DNA of 46,557 nucleotides, from assembly GCA_964342575.1 (NCBI GenBank), contig CAYFGZ010000013.1, forward strand, positions 1 through 46,557. Reading direction: 5' to 3'. The translations under genes were made by a program, and so were the position numbers. The notes under the pieces were generated by a model. The model had not been told where the DNA came from and ran no database searches. It was given only the letters and a program-made list of their open reading frames with translations. Of the stretch, positions 1 to 9,175 are shown in pieces (within the stretch, counting starts at the first letter, position 1; every line of letters starts with the position of its first letter). This DNA is from GCA-002701455 sp964342575. Its GTDB lineage: Bacteria; Pseudomonadota; Alphaproteobacteria; Thalassobaculales; Thalassobaculaceae.

Positions 1-624
1 GGAGGATTTGGGCTTTGTGGAATCCCAGAGAATTTAATCGATGCCATAAAACAATCTGGCGTCAGGGATTTGACTATCGCTTCCAATAACGCTGGGGTCG
101 ACGATTTTGGGCTTGGGTTGTTGCTCCAAGATAGACAGGTAAAAAAAATGATTTCCTCGTATGTGGGCGAAAATGATCTTTTTATGCAGCAATATCTGGC
201 TGGAGAACTTGAAATAGAATTCAATCCGCAAGGCACATTAGCCGAACGTTTAAGAGCAGGCGGTGCTGGTATTCCAGGTTTTTATACAGCTACTGGCGTT
301 GGTACTAAAATTGCCGAAGGCAAAGAACTAAAGGAATTTGATGGAAAAACTTATGTACTAGAAACCGGACTTAAGGCTGATCTAGCGATCGTCAAAGCCT
401 GGAAGGGTGATGCTCAAGGAAATTTAACTTTCCGGAAAACCGCTATGAATTTTAATCCTGAATGCGCTACTGCTGGAAAGGTTACGATAGCAGAGGTCGA
501 AGAATTGGTTCCTGTAGGCATGCTTGATAAAATGTGTATTCATACTCCAGGTGTATATGTGCAGAGGATATTTGAAGCCCAACATGAAAAACGTATAGAG
601 CAAAGAACAACACGCGCAGCATAG
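1..624 (+). CDS. 3-oxoacid CoA-transferase subunit A (5' truncated by window edge)
   Basis: Alpha subunit of a family I CoA-transferase (SCOT/PcaI/AtoD type), which moves CoA between an acyl-CoA donor and a 3-oxoacid as a cytosolic alpha2-beta2 enzyme. The reading frame is already open at base 1 and begins with the glycine-rich CoA-binding motif GGFGLCGIPE; conserved SNNAG and GGAGIPGFYT blocks follow. About 207 residues are present, so only some 15-25 N-terminal residues are missing; the TTG at 70 is internal and not a start. The beta subunit follows after 12 nt, so the two are one operon. The substrate (acetoacetate, 3-oxoadipate or other) cannot be told from sequence alone. A PcaF/PaaJ-type thiolase lies about 12 kb downstream, which makes a 3-oxoadipate-like substrate possible but unproven. 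Confidence 0.9.
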   Translation, partial: GGFGLCGIPENLIDAIKQSGVRDLTIASNNAGVDDFGLGLLLQDRQVKKMISSYVGENDLFMQQYLAGELEIEFNPQGTLAERLRAGGAGIPGFYTATGVGTKIAEGKELKEFDGKTYVLETGLKADLAIVKAWKGDAQGNLTFRKTAMNFNPECATAGKVTIAEVEELVPVGMLDKMCIHTPGVYVQRIFEAQHEKRIEQRTTRAA

Positions 625-636
625 TGGAGATTAATT

Positions 637-1266
637 ATGCCTTGGGATAGAAACGAAATGGCTGCTCGAGCAGCTTTGGAACTCGAAGACGGGTTCTACG
701 TCAATTTGGGGATAGGAATTCCTACTTTAGTTTCAAATTACGTGCCGGACGATTACGATATAACACTTCAGTCAGAAAACGGTATGCTCGGTATGGGACC
801 ATTTCCCACCGAGGATGAAATTGATGCCGACCTAATAAACGCTGGTAAACAGACGGTGACAGAACTTGAACGAACCAGCTATTTTTCCTCATCACAAAGT
901 TTTGCGATGATTAGGGGTGGGCACATTAATTTATCCATTTTGGGGGCTATGGAAGTATCGGAAACCGGGGATTTGGCTAATTGGATGATACCTGGACGGC
1001 TAGTTAAGGGAATGGGCGGCGCTATGGATCTAGTGGCGGGAGTTCAACGCATTGTCATAATTATGGACCACGCCAATAAAGCTGGAGAGTCAAAGCTCCT
1101 TAAAAAATGTAGCTTACCGTTAACAGGGCAGGGGGTTGTCGATAGAATAATTACAAATCTTGGAGTGTTTGACGTTGTAGAAGGAGGTCTAAAGGTTGTG
1201 GAGCTAGCCCCTGAGGTGTCTATGGACGAGGTGTTATCGAAAACGGAAGCGACTATAGTTGGTTAA
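637..1266 (+). CDS. 3-oxoacid CoA-transferase subunit B
   Basis: Beta subunit of the same family I CoA-transferase, carrying the catalytic glutamate that forms the glutamyl-CoA thioester. Seen directly: NLGIGIPT at residues 23-30 and SENGMLGMGP at 46-55, where E47 is the expected nucleophile. The C-terminal half keeps the GAMDLVAG and conserved TNLGVFDV blocks. Length (209 aa) is normal for a separate B subunit. The ATG start is preceded by a GTGGAGA Shine-Dalgarno. It lies 12 nt after subunit A and faces a convergent flavoprotein gene 40 bp away. PcaJ, ScoB and AtoA share all these motifs, so the acyl substrate is unresolved. Confidence 0.92.
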   Translation: MPWDRNEMAARAALELEDGFYVNLGIGIPTLVSNYVPDDYDITLQSENGMLGMGPFPTEDEIDADLINAGKQTVTELERTSYFSSSQSFAMIRGGHINLSILGAMEVSETGDLANWMIPGRLVKGMGGAMDLVAGVQRIVIIMDHANKAGESKLLKKCSLPLTGQGVVDRIITNLGVFDVVEGGLKVVELAPEVSMDEVLSKTEATIVG

Positions 1267-1306
1267 TATAGCGTTGCTAGACCACCGTAATACAAATAAT
1301 TTCTAT

Positions 1307-2314
1307 CTAGATTTTTTTATTGGGGGCAGTTACGGAATCTAGCCGATCCAGGGCAATCAATGCTTCGTCGATAAGTTCATCAAATATAATTTCCATGGGC
1401 TGTATAGATTCTGCAAAAACCGCTGCTTGGCCCATCGATAAAAGGGCCTTGTTCCATTCGCCGCTTTTATAAACATCAAAAGCGTTTGTTCCTTTTACGA
1501 AAGGCCAGTATCGATCAAAATCGCTAACGTTCTCTTGCTCGAGCTTTTTAACGGATCGCGCAAATTCATTATCTATCACTCTCGAAGTATTTCTAAATGA
1601 ACTCATTACTAATGTACTGTCTGCCGCTCCCGCTTTTAAGATCTGTTTCTTAACTTTGGGGTGTGACCATACTTCTTTTGCTACAAGTGCGCGGGTGCCT
1701 ATTAATACAGCATCGGCTCCCATTCCTAAAAGGGCTGCTAGTTGGCGTCCATGCCCAATCCCACCGCCTATTACCACAGGAATATTAATCTGCTGTGGTC
1801 CAATTACGCCTTGGATCAGGCTACTTACGAGTTCAAGGCCTGGATGACCTCCGCATTCGGCTCCAACAATTATCACCGCGTCGATGTCTAATTTTCTTGC
1901 AGCGGAGATTGCATGTCGGACGGTTGAAACTTTATGTATAACAATAGAACCTGCCTCCTTTAACTCCGGTAAAAAATCGGATGGCGGCATTCCCGCTGTC
2001 TCAAAATGTCGAACGCCAGCCTCGAGAGCGATTTTTAAATGTCCTCCTAGAATTTCGTTTTCTTCGGGACGCATGGATTGATATAGATTTACCCCAATCG
2101 GCCTCCCGGATGTTAAGTCAAAAGCTTTTCCGATTTCATCTCTGAATTCTTCAGGGTCGGGAAAAGTCTTAGCGGTCATAAAACCCATTCCGCCAGCATT
2201 TACAACAGCTGCAACGTATACGGCGTCTGCTAGCCACATTAGTCCACCGCAAAGGATTGGATGATTTATTTCGAATAGGTCGGTTATACGGGTTGAAAAC
2301 GTCTTTTGCCTCAA
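1307..2314 (-). CDS. Nitronate monooxygenase-like flavoprotein (NPD family)
   Basis: FMN-dependent TIM-barrel protein of the nitronate monooxygenase / 2-nitropropane dioxygenase family, which oxidises alkyl nitronates or related carbanions such as propionate 3-nitronate. The 335-residue protein opens with the family's HPILCGGLMWLAD segment (18-30), has GGHPG at 155-159 with H157 as the likely catalytic base, and a phosphate-binding GGGIGHG...GADAVLIGTR stretch at 183-208. The start is a TTG, supported by an AGGAG 8 nt upstream. It lies 77 bp downstream of the cyclase-family gene on the same strand, so the two are probably cotranscribed. Several members of this family act in enoyl reduction or fatty-acid metabolism, so the physiological substrate is uncertain. 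Confidence 0.85.
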   Translation of the reverse strand: MRQKTFSTRITDLFEINHPILCGGLMWLADAVYVAAVVNAGGMGFMTAKTFPDPEEFRDEIGKAFDLTSGRPIGVNLYQSMRPEENEILGGHLKIALEAGVRHFETAGMPPSDFLPELKEAGSIVIHKVSTVRHAISAARKLDIDAVIIVGAECGGHPGLELVSSLIQGVIGPQQINIPVVIGGGIGHGRQLAALLGMGADAVLIGTRALVAKEVWSHPKVKKQILKAGAADSTLVMSSFRNTSRVIDNEFARSVKKLEQENVSDFDRYWPFVKGTNAFDVYKSGEWNKALLSMGQAAVFAESIQPMEIIFDELIDEALIALDRLDSVTAPNKKI

Positions 2315-2322
2315 GTCTGTTG

Positions 2323-2327
2323 CTCCT
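2323..2327 (-). promoter_or_regulatory. Shine-Dalgarno that sets a TTG start
   Basis: AGGAG on the minus strand, 8 nt before the TTG at 2314. No ATG or GTG lies at a comparable spacing, so this site decides the start of the nitronate monooxygenase-like gene. Confidence 0.6.
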
Positions 2328-2391
2328 TATTGGCTCCTTAGATAAATTGCTCCTCGATATATACAAGTGCTCGACTGATGTTACGTTGGCT

Positions 2392-3489
2392 TTAAACAGT
2401 TGCAATGGGCGAAGGGGGAGACCCCACAGCACCTGGCAATCTTAATGGTGGGGCGGTCAATAGAAATCGATAACGATCGTGTTCCTGAAGCCAGTTCCGG
2501 AGCGGTGTAAGATAAAACATTTCACCTATATGGATTCCAAGTTTGAAAATACATAATTCATGTAGTGGCAACATGGCCAGGGGTTCGTTGCCTGCTGGGA
2601 GAGGAGTAGCTACATCTTCAATGCCGTAGTTGTCAGCAATCATTACGGCAACACCGCTATCTCTAATCCAGTTGTGAAGTTTCTGGTCGCGACCGTCAAG
2701 ACAAGCAAAAGTATTGTGCAGATCATGCTCGTTGGGTTTTTTATTCATATCAATTAATCCCTGAGCAAATCCTGTATGAAAACAGGCCATGTCACCTTCT
2801 TCGATTTCTATTTTGTCGTTTTCCAAAATGCGCATTAGTTCGTCATACCCTACCGACACCCTTTTTCGACCATGACGCTTTTCTAGGTCAATTAATACAC
2901 CTCGACCTTGGACGCAGGCTTCAGCCATATTCTCTATTCCTAGGGCCCTAGCATTTGACCCCTCATGCCTGGTAAATTCATCCGCATTACTCTTTGTCTT
3001 TGGGGATATAATATGTTCATCGCCGCGCCATCCATTATAATAGACTACCTCTGGCTGCCCGTCGTCGTCGGCATCGAACCAACCCCCAACATGGCATAAG
3101 CTATCCCACTGTGTTGAATATTGGAGGCATATCAGTGCAGAATCATCGCAAACAACGTCTGTTAATCGTGGATCGCTAATATGAAGAGGTAAATTGAAGT
3201 TAGCCAATCCACCCCGTTCTGTAGCAAATAGTCTTGGCGGGAAGCGGCGTGGGTTCAGCAATCGGCCTCCCGGGTAATCTAGCGGCAATGATAAGCAAAA
3301 TCTTTCCCCAATCTGAACCTCTTTAGCTGCCCTAACAACTCTTTCGGGCGTTAGGAGGTTGAGCCGCCCTTTCTGATCATTTGGGCCAAAGTCTCCCCAG
3401 TTAGATCCCTCTGGCCTCTTCTTCCATCTTTTAGACATTTTTTCCGCCCATGACACTATTTGTTGATTTAATAATTTGTCTAACTCCAC
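2392..3489 (-). CDS. Cyclase-family protein (kynurenine formamidase-like fold)
   Basis: Member of the putative cyclase family (PF04199-like), metal-dependent hydrolases related to bacterial kynurenine formamidase and isatin hydrolase. The protein is long for the fold (365 aa) and belongs to the subgroup with an N-terminal WGDFGPNDQKGRLNLL block (31-45) and QWDSLCHVGG (127-136); D129 and H133 fall where metal ligands are expected. The short-family signature HxGTHxDxPxH is not present in that exact form. The annotated start is a GTG with no good Shine-Dalgarno; the in-frame ATG at 3438, behind GGGCGGA, may be the real start and would remove 17 residues. It lies upstream of the flavoprotein gene on the same strand. 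Substrate unknown. Confidence 0.82.
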   Translation of the reverse strand: MELDKLLNQQIVSWAEKMSKRWKKRPEGSNWGDFGPNDQKGRLNLLTPERVVRAAKEVQIGERFCLSLPLDYPGGRLLNPRRFPPRLFATERGGLANFNLPLHISDPRLTDVVCDDSALICLQYSTQWDSLCHVGGWFDADDDGQPEVVYYNGWRGDEHIISPKTKSNADEFTRHEGSNARALGIENMAEACVQGRGVLIDLEKRHGRKRVSVGYDELMRILENDKIEIEEGDMACFHTGFAQGLIDMNKKPNEHDLHNTFACLDGRDQKLHNWIRDSGVAVMIADNYGIEDVATPLPAGNEPLAMLPLHELCIFKLGIHIGEMFYLTPLRNWLQEHDRYRFLLTAPPLRLPGAVGSPPSPIATV

Positions 3490-3573
3490 TAATGGTGTGA
3501 CAAAATGATATTTTCAGCATTAGACTAGGGGCTGAGCAAAAAATCAAATATTCCCGACGAGATTTGGCTGTTG

Positions 3574-4455
3574 ATGAACATAAAATCTACTCAATCCAGC
3601 GTTATGTTGGGGATTTTGGTGATGATAATCGGAATGATTATTCTTGCCAGTACCGACGCAATCTCAAAATATCTTACCATTAGTTTCGCAGTAGTGCAGA
3701 TTTTATGGATACGTTATATGGCGTTCGCGGCAATTGGCAGTTTCGTTGTAATTAAGAAATATGGTCTCTCAGGGATTCGTACCAATAGGCCGATTGCTCA
3801 AATTGCCCGAGCATTAATACTGACGGGTACGAATTTTATGGCTGTGTTTACCCTTAGCATTATGCCCATGGCAGACGCACATGCGATATTAGCTATTTCT
3901 CCCTTAATGGTAACCGTCGTATCGGCTCCAATTTTAGGTGAAGTCATCTGTCGACAAAGATGGATTGCTGTTGCGTTTGGCTTCATTGGGGTGCTTATAA
4001 TTTTGCGTCCTGGTGCTGGGATTTTTGATCCTGTTGCCCTCATCCCGCTGGTCGTAGCACTTTCATTCAGTACTTACACTGTTTTGACAAAAATAATTAG
4101 CCGTGACGATCCAAATGAAACCACCCTATTTTATACAGGGATAGTAGGACTGAGTTCACTAACGCCTATCGGTCCTTTTTTTTGGAGCACGCCGACTCCA
4201 ATTGAATGGTTTTGGTTGGCTGTCGCAGCTGTTTTGGGTTCAATTGCGCATGTTTTTATTATAACCGCGCTTCATCTAGCTCCAGCAAGTATACTGCAAC
4301 CCTTCAACTATACCATGCTTGTCTGGGCCACGGTTCTTGGTTTTTTTGTCTTTGGAAATCTTCCGGACTTCTGGACTGTTACAGGCGCACTGGTAATAGT
4401 TGTTAGCGGACTCTTTGCCTGGTATTGGGAATCACGTCCAAGTTCGATATCCTAA
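3574..4455 (+). CDS. DMT-family (EamA) membrane transporter
   Basis: Drug/metabolite transporter of the EamA type. The 293-residue protein is almost entirely hydrophobic, with about ten predicted membrane helices in two repeated EamA halves. The first half carries a charged ILWIRYMAF turn and ends near LGEVICRQRW; the second half shows the LGSIAHVFIITAL and ASILQPFNYTMLVWATVLG segments usual for the family. A TTG lies directly before the ATG chosen here; the ATG is the simpler start, and the Shine-Dalgarno is weak. The gene is divergent from the cyclase gene, and its last 4 nt overlap the 3' end of the convergent Gfo/Idh gene. Such proteins usually export metabolites or amino acids; the substrate cannot be predicted. 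Confidence 0.88.
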   Translation: MNIKSTQSSVMLGILVMIIGMIILASTDAISKYLTISFAVVQILWIRYMAFAAIGSFVVIKKYGLSGIRTNRPIAQIARALILTGTNFMAVFTLSIMPMADAHAILAISPLMVTVVSAPILGEVICRQRWIAVAFGFIGVLIILRPGAGIFDPVALIPLVVALSFSTYTVLTKIISRDDPNETTLFYTGIVGLSSLTPIGPFFWSTPTPIEWFWLAVAAVLGSIAHVFIITALHLAPASILQPFNYTMLVWATVLGFFVFGNLPDFWTVTGALVIVVSGLFAWYWESRPSSIS

Positions 4456-5411
4456 ATTAGAAGCCTTTCAATAATTTTTTGAACGCTCAAAGCCTCTCTA
4501 ACGGATGCTAGAGGATGCGGTTCGCCAGCCAGCCACTTTCCGACATTATCTAGTTGCCTCTGTAAAGTCGTGGTTCTTGGATCATTATCTTCCGAAAGGA
4601 AGGGTTGCCAGGTCACATTCTCTGAAGTTTCCAGAAAATAAAAATCACTTATCCTAAAACTTTGTTCAGAACCCCAAATAGTCAATTCTTGACGATCGGG
4701 CCCAATGCCACCATTTGATCCGAAAATGTTGATGGGTAACCCGGCGCAATTTATTTGGGATAGTATATGGGTTTCGCAGAGTTTTGGATCAACCGGGTAT
4801 TTAGGTTGCGAGAACTTGATGTTAGAAGGCCCGAATAGCCGTTCCACAACAAATATAAAGTGGGAGAGAACTTCACGGACGTAACCACCAGATGCTCGAA
4901 ACCTTAACCAATCGGCTTCCACCTGCCATTCTCGCGGCCATTGTTGATATTGTACTATGATGTCGACGCCTATCACTCTTCCTAATTTCTCATCCTTCAA
5001 AGCCTGCTGGGTAGCTTCGAGTGCTTCGGATGATGCTTGAACAAAATTAACGCTGCAGGGTACTGAGCTTTTATCAAAGAGATCTGCTAATTCTTCACTT
5101 TCATCATTGTCAACGCCTAAAGGTTTCTCCAAATATACAGGAATATTCGCGTCTATAGCCTGGAGGGCGTAGAGCTTATGAAATTCAGGTGGGCAGGCTA
5201 CATAAAGTAAATCTGTATTCTGTTCATCGATTATCTGCTGCGGAGTTTCAACAATCTGAATGTCCGGGAACTCCTTCTGTGTTCGTGTTTTGGATATATT
5301 CGAAGGATCCCAAACCCCTATAACTTCAAATAATGGATGTTTGGAGAAATTAGTGACCATCCGTCGACCCATGATTCCAAGTCCAACGATAGCTACTTTA
5401 TATTTTTTCAT
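4452..5411 (-). CDS. Gfo/Idh/MocA-family NAD(P)-dependent oxidoreductase
   Basis: Rossmann-fold dehydrogenase that typically oxidises or reduces sugars, inositols or related polyols in the cytosol. Seen: dinucleotide-binding VGLGIMG at residues 9-15 and the family signature EKPLG at 95-99, whose lysine is the usual catalytic/cofactor residue. The C-terminal half contains the expected open-faced sheet region with a conserved SGGYVREVLSHF block holding a likely active-site histidine. Length 319 aa is slightly short for the family (330-390). The ATG has an AAGGA 6 nt upstream. It follows the gamma-glutamyltransferase gene by about 56 bp on the same strand and may share its transcript. Substrate not inferable. 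Confidence 0.88.
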   Translation of the reverse strand: MKKYKVAIVGLGIMGRRMVTNFSKHPLFEVIGVWDPSNISKTRTQKEFPDIQIVETPQQIIDEQNTDLLYVACPPEFHKLYALQAIDANIPVYLEKPLGVDNDESEELADLFDKSSVPCSVNFVQASSEALEATQQALKDEKLGRVIGVDIIVQYQQWPREWQVEADWLRFRASGGYVREVLSHFIFVVERLFGPSNIKFSQPKYPVDPKLCETHILSQINCAGLPINIFGSNGGIGPDRQELTIWGSEQSFRISDFYFLETSENVTWQPFLSEDNDPRTTTLQRQLDNVGKWLAGEPHPLASVREALSVQKIIERLLI

Positions 5412-5467
5412 TTGAGATCCTTGAAGGGGCTAGTTATTAGGTATTCTTTAGAGATTGCTTCATCATT

Positions 5468-7075
5468 TTAGTATCCTATCGCACAACCGTCTTTACGGGG
5501 GTCTGAACCACCGATAAGAACACCATTATCATGGTCAATCCATATACATTGACTTCCTCCAAGCGGTTTATTCATGTTCTCAATTTCGTGTCCCCGGCGT
5601 TCAAGTTCCGTAGTTGTTTCATCGCAAAAATTGTCTTCTAGTTGCAGTTTACCATCGATAGCAAAACTTCTTGGTTGGTCCATGGCTTGCTGAATATCTA
5701 AGTTTAAGTCCACGATATTACTGATAAAATTACTGTGCCCAGTAGACTGATATTGTCCCCCCATTACACCGAAAGGGCCAATCGTTTGCCCAGACCGCGT
5801 TATCATTCCCGGTATTATTGTATGCAAGGGGCGTTTACCCCCCTCTATTCTATTGACGTGATTATTATTAATTTGGAAGGAAGATCCTCTGTTTTGCATT
5901 ATGACACCCGAGGTGGGCGCCATAATGCCCGAGCCAAAACCTGAGAATAAGGAATTAATAAAGGAAACAGCGTTTCCGCCACCGTCAACACAACATAAGT
6001 AAGTGGTATCCGAATGATGTGGAAAATCACTTTCTTCAAAAATTGTAGCCTTTCTAAAATTTATTTGATTAGTCAGGTAGGTAATGTGTTCATCCGAGAG
6101 AAGCCACTTGACAGGTATCTCCGAAAAACAAGGATCGGAAATGTAGTGATTACGCTGGCGGTATGCGAGTTTAGTCGCTTCGGCTAGTAGATGAATTCGG
6201 TCTACTTCGTTTAAGTCGGTTATTTTGTGTTTAGATAAGATAGATAATATTATAAGCGCACAGATGCCCTGGCCATTAGGGGGACATTCGTGGATAGAAT
6301 AACCACGGTATTCAGTATCTATTGGATCAACATATTCTGCCGAGCAGGAGGCGAAGTCATCTAGTGTATGCATCCCCCCTAATTCATTGAGGCGAGTAAC
6401 AATATCCTCAGCTATTTCGCCAATGTAAAATGCATCGCGGCCGTATTTAGCGATTTTCCGAAGGGTCGCTGCTAGCAAAGGTTGGTAAAAGGTTGATCCT
6501 ATAGCTGGTGCCTTTCCACCGTTTGTCAAAATCCTACTGGATACCTCGTCGCTTAAAAGTTTAGGAAGCAATTCTGCCCAATCGACGCCTACCCTCGGTG
6601 CAATTGGAAAACCATTTTCACCATAATATATTGCTGGTCTTAGAAGTTCCTCCATATCCTTACTGCCGTAATCGGAATTTAGTTTTGTCCAGGCGGCCAC
6701 TGCACCAGGAATCGTAACTGAATGTGGGCTTTCTATTTCTATATTTTCTACGCCGATTTCTTGTAAAGCATCTACACTGGCTGCTAAAGGAGCTTTGCCG
6801 GAACCATTCAAAGCGATAGGTGTGGATGACCCTTTTGGCATATATAAAGCGAAACAATCACCGCCAATACCGGTCATGGCAGGTTCAACAACACAAAGCG
6901 TTGCACAGGCTGCTATTGCAGCATCAACGGCATTTCCACCGGCTTTAAGGATATCTATACCCACCTGGGTCGCCAATGGATGACTAGTTGCAACCATGGC
7001 GGTGGGTGCCATTACGGGAGATCGTCCCGGTCGTTGAAGATTTCGCATGGCACAATCCGCTACTGTTTTCCTCAT
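5468..7075 (-). CDS. ggt: Gamma-glutamyltransferase
   Basis: N-terminal nucleophile hydrolase that cleaves or transfers gamma-glutamyl groups from glutathione and related compounds. The precursor self-cleaves before a threonine; here the motif is HSDTTYL at residues 354-360, with T357 the expected nucleophile of the small subunit. Other family landmarks are AGGNAVDAAIA (45-55), EPAMTGIGGD (64-73) and the SGFGSGI loop (378-384). At 535 residues, with no evident signal peptide, it resembles the shorter cytosolic-type paralogues rather than the secreted E. coli-type enzyme. It lies between a Gfo/Idh gene and a TRAP-TAXI transporter on the same strand, which suggests use of an imported gamma-glutamyl or amide compound; that link is inference. 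Confidence 0.9.
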   Translation of the reverse strand: MRKTVADCAMRNLQRPGRSPVMAPTAMVATSHPLATQVGIDILKAGGNAVDAAIAACATLCVVEPAMTGIGGDCFALYMPKGSSTPIALNGSGKAPLAASVDALQEIGVENIEIESPHSVTIPGAVAAWTKLNSDYGSKDMEELLRPAIYYGENGFPIAPRVGVDWAELLPKLLSDEVSSRILTNGGKAPAIGSTFYQPLLAATLRKIAKYGRDAFYIGEIAEDIVTRLNELGGMHTLDDFASCSAEYVDPIDTEYRGYSIHECPPNGQGICALIILSILSKHKITDLNEVDRIHLLAEATKLAYRQRNHYISDPCFSEIPVKWLLSDEHITYLTNQINFRKATIFEESDFPHHSDTTYLCCVDGGGNAVSFINSLFSGFGSGIMAPTSGVIMQNRGSSFQINNNHVNRIEGGKRPLHTIIPGMITRSGQTIGPFGVMGGQYQSTGHSNFISNIVDLNLDIQQAMDQPRSFAIDGKLQLEDNFCDETTTELERRGHEIENMNKPLGGSQCIWIDHDNGVLIGGSDPRKDGCAIGY

Positions 7076-7167
7076 ATAGCTTAATAACCAACATTAGTCT
7101 CCAGCAAGCCTAAAAGTCGGCCTTTGGAGACGTTTAGTTGGCATTTTTTGCCTTCGTTAACCGTTTC

Positions 7168-9147
7168 TTACCCGCGGGCTAATATTTTCTTAGCTACGAG
7201 CGTAACTAGATATGCGACGCCAGTAAAAACGAGTCCGTATAAAAACAGCTCTAGATTATCCATGCCAATAACTTCATTTCCAGGCATGGCAAAAGACATT
7301 GCTCCCACCATTAAGGCTAGTCGAATTGGCCATTGAATTAGCCCCATGCCGGTTAGGTCACCCATTCCATACAGGTAGCCTTGAAGGCTGGTTGACAGGA
7401 CGATTACCCCGAGAATTGCGCAACCGAAAACGGTAAGAACGTGTATTGGTGCTCCCTGCATGATTAAGCCAGGATCTAGAACAAAGAAGAAAGGAACAAA
7501 ATATATTATTGTGCCTAACTTCATGGATTCTACACCGGTCCGCATAGGATTAGCTTGGGCCAGGCTCGCAGCTGCAAATGATCCTAGTGCGACAGGTGGA
7601 GTGATATACGAAAGCATGCCCCAATATAACATGAACATATGCACGCCCATCAGTGATAAACCACTGTCCGTCAACGCGGGTGCGAGCGTTAGAGCTAAAA
7701 TGATATATGCAACTGTGACAGTTACGCCAATTCCCATAATAAAGCTAGCGAGTGCACCAAGCATAAGTAACAGCGCCACGTTATTTCCTGCTAACTGCAG
7801 TAATTCAAAGGCTAAAGTTCCTATTTTTCCGGAGTAAGAAAGCGATCCAACTATTAGTCCAATGCCAACGAGGATAGCTGCTAGCTCTGCGAAAAGGCGG
7901 CCCGTTGCTACAAGAAATTCTACGAAACGTTCCCAGTTCCATCTATGTTGTGGGAGGATTTGATTAATAACTAATAATAAGGCTGTCGCATAAAATGGAG
8001 CTTGCGCTTCTCGCTGCATAAAGACTAATAAATAAATTAGTAGGACAAAAACGGCTACATAGTACCAACCATCTTTAAGCGTCTGCCTAACCGACGGCAA
8101 TTCAACTTTTGGCAGCCCTTCTAATTTTTTCTTAGCAGCATATCCGTCGATTTGCATGAAAAGCGCAAAGAAATACAAAACAGATGGAATAACTGCCGCA
8201 ACGACAATGTCTCGGTATGGGACTTCCAGATTTATTGCCATAATAAAGGCGGTTGCTCCCATAATTGGAGGCATCAGTACTCCACCTGTCGAAGCACACG
8301 CTTCCACCCCTCCTGCAACGTGCGGCTGGAAACCAATACGCTTCATGGCGGGAATTGAAAGTGATCCGGTGGTTAGGACATTGGTTATAACACTTCCACT
8401 CATCGACCCCATCAACCCGGAAGCAAAAATAGCTACTTTAGCAGGCCCCCCCCTGACATGCCCAAGTAATGAGAAAGCCAGATTTAAAAAGAATTGTCCC
8501 CCACCGGTGTATTGAAGCGCAACACCGAATAATAAAAACCCAATCACTAAACCAGCAAAAGCTCTAGTGGGAATCCCAATCAGCGCTTCTGTTGAAAGTG
8601 CATAGTACGCAACAGTATCCCATAGAGATTCACTTGTTCCCTCTAGAACCCCGGGCATGTCACCAGCAACCAACGGATAGATCGCAAAAATCACAATAAT
8701 TACTGTTACTACAGTTCCCCCAGTTCTTCGAACTGCTTCTATGGCGAGTAACACTAAAATCAAGCTCAGCCATTGCATTTTTTTGGGGGCCGAGAACTCC
8801 CAGCCTTCGTCGAGCATATCTATCGAGTAGTACACAAACACTAAACAAATAGCCGCTGTTGCCGCAAACAAAACAGCGTCATACCACGTCATCCCCGACT
8901 TTCCGTGTTTTTCTGAGACAGGAAAGACTATGAATGCGGTTGGAAGGAGTAATGCTACAATGGCGTAGAAGTATTGGTTTTCTATAGGGACATATCCCGT
9001 GAAGCGACCCAGGTTAAATACCTGGTACGCAGAAAATATAATTGACGATATTGAGAGTATAATTAGCAGCCATTGCCAGAATGGATTGAGCCGGCGAAAC
9101 CTTTGTTCAGTATTCGCCGGCTCATTGTTATTTTCAGCGCTGGACAT
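7168..9147 (-). CDS. TRAP transporter fused permease, TAXI type (DctQ-DctM fusion)
   Basis: Inner-membrane permease of a tripartite ATP-independent periplasmic transporter, driven by an ion gradient. The 659-residue protein joins the small 4-TM (DctQ-like) and the large 12-TM (DctM-like) parts in one chain, the form that pairs with TAXI binding proteins. Hydrophobic helices run throughout. The conserved block after residue 200 reads AFAGLVIGFLLFGVALQYTGGG, and the SGSVITNVLTTGS and GVEACASTGGVLMPPIMGA segments are typical of the 4TM/12TM family. It lies 28 bp downstream of the TAXI binding-protein gene on the same strand, so a complete two-gene transporter is present. The Shine-Dalgarno is weak. 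Ligands of TAXI systems are mostly unknown; glutamate and other dicarboxylates are known examples. Confidence 0.93.
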   Translation of the reverse strand: MSSAENNNEPANTEQRFRRLNPFWQWLLIILSISSIIFSAYQVFNLGRFTGYVPIENQYFYAIVALLLPTAFIVFPVSEKHGKSGMTWYDAVLFAATAAICLVFVYYSIDMLDEGWEFSAPKKMQWLSLILVLLAIEAVRRTGGTVVTVIIVIFAIYPLVAGDMPGVLEGTSESLWDTVAYYALSTEALIGIPTRAFAGLVIGFLLFGVALQYTGGGQFFLNLAFSLLGHVRGGPAKVAIFASGLMGSMSGSVITNVLTTGSLSIPAMKRIGFQPHVAGGVEACASTGGVLMPPIMGATAFIMAINLEVPYRDIVVAAVIPSVLYFFALFMQIDGYAAKKKLEGLPKVELPSVRQTLKDGWYYVAVFVLLIYLLVFMQREAQAPFYATALLLVINQILPQHRWNWERFVEFLVATGRLFAELAAILVGIGLIVGSLSYSGKIGTLAFELLQLAGNNVALLLMLGALASFIMGIGVTVTVAYIILALTLAPALTDSGLSLMGVHMFMLYWGMLSYITPPVALGSFAAASLAQANPMRTGVESMKLGTIIYFVPFFFVLDPGLIMQGAPIHVLTVFGCAILGVIVLSTSLQGYLYGMGDLTGMGLIQWPIRLALMVGAMSFAMPGNEVIGMDNLELFLYGLVFTGVAYLVTLVAKKILARG

Positions 9148-9175
9148 TTCTTACGCTTTGGTTCCCAGAACTGCG

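Noticed and set aside
1267..1320. Possible terminator between the CoA-transferase and flavoprotein genes
   Set aside because: A run of T is present, but the only self-complementary arms are 5 bp with a long loop, too weak for an intrinsic terminator.
8156..8515. 119-codon frame antisense to the TRAP permease
   Set aside because: Opposite conserved transmembrane segments of a full-length permease; no independent support.
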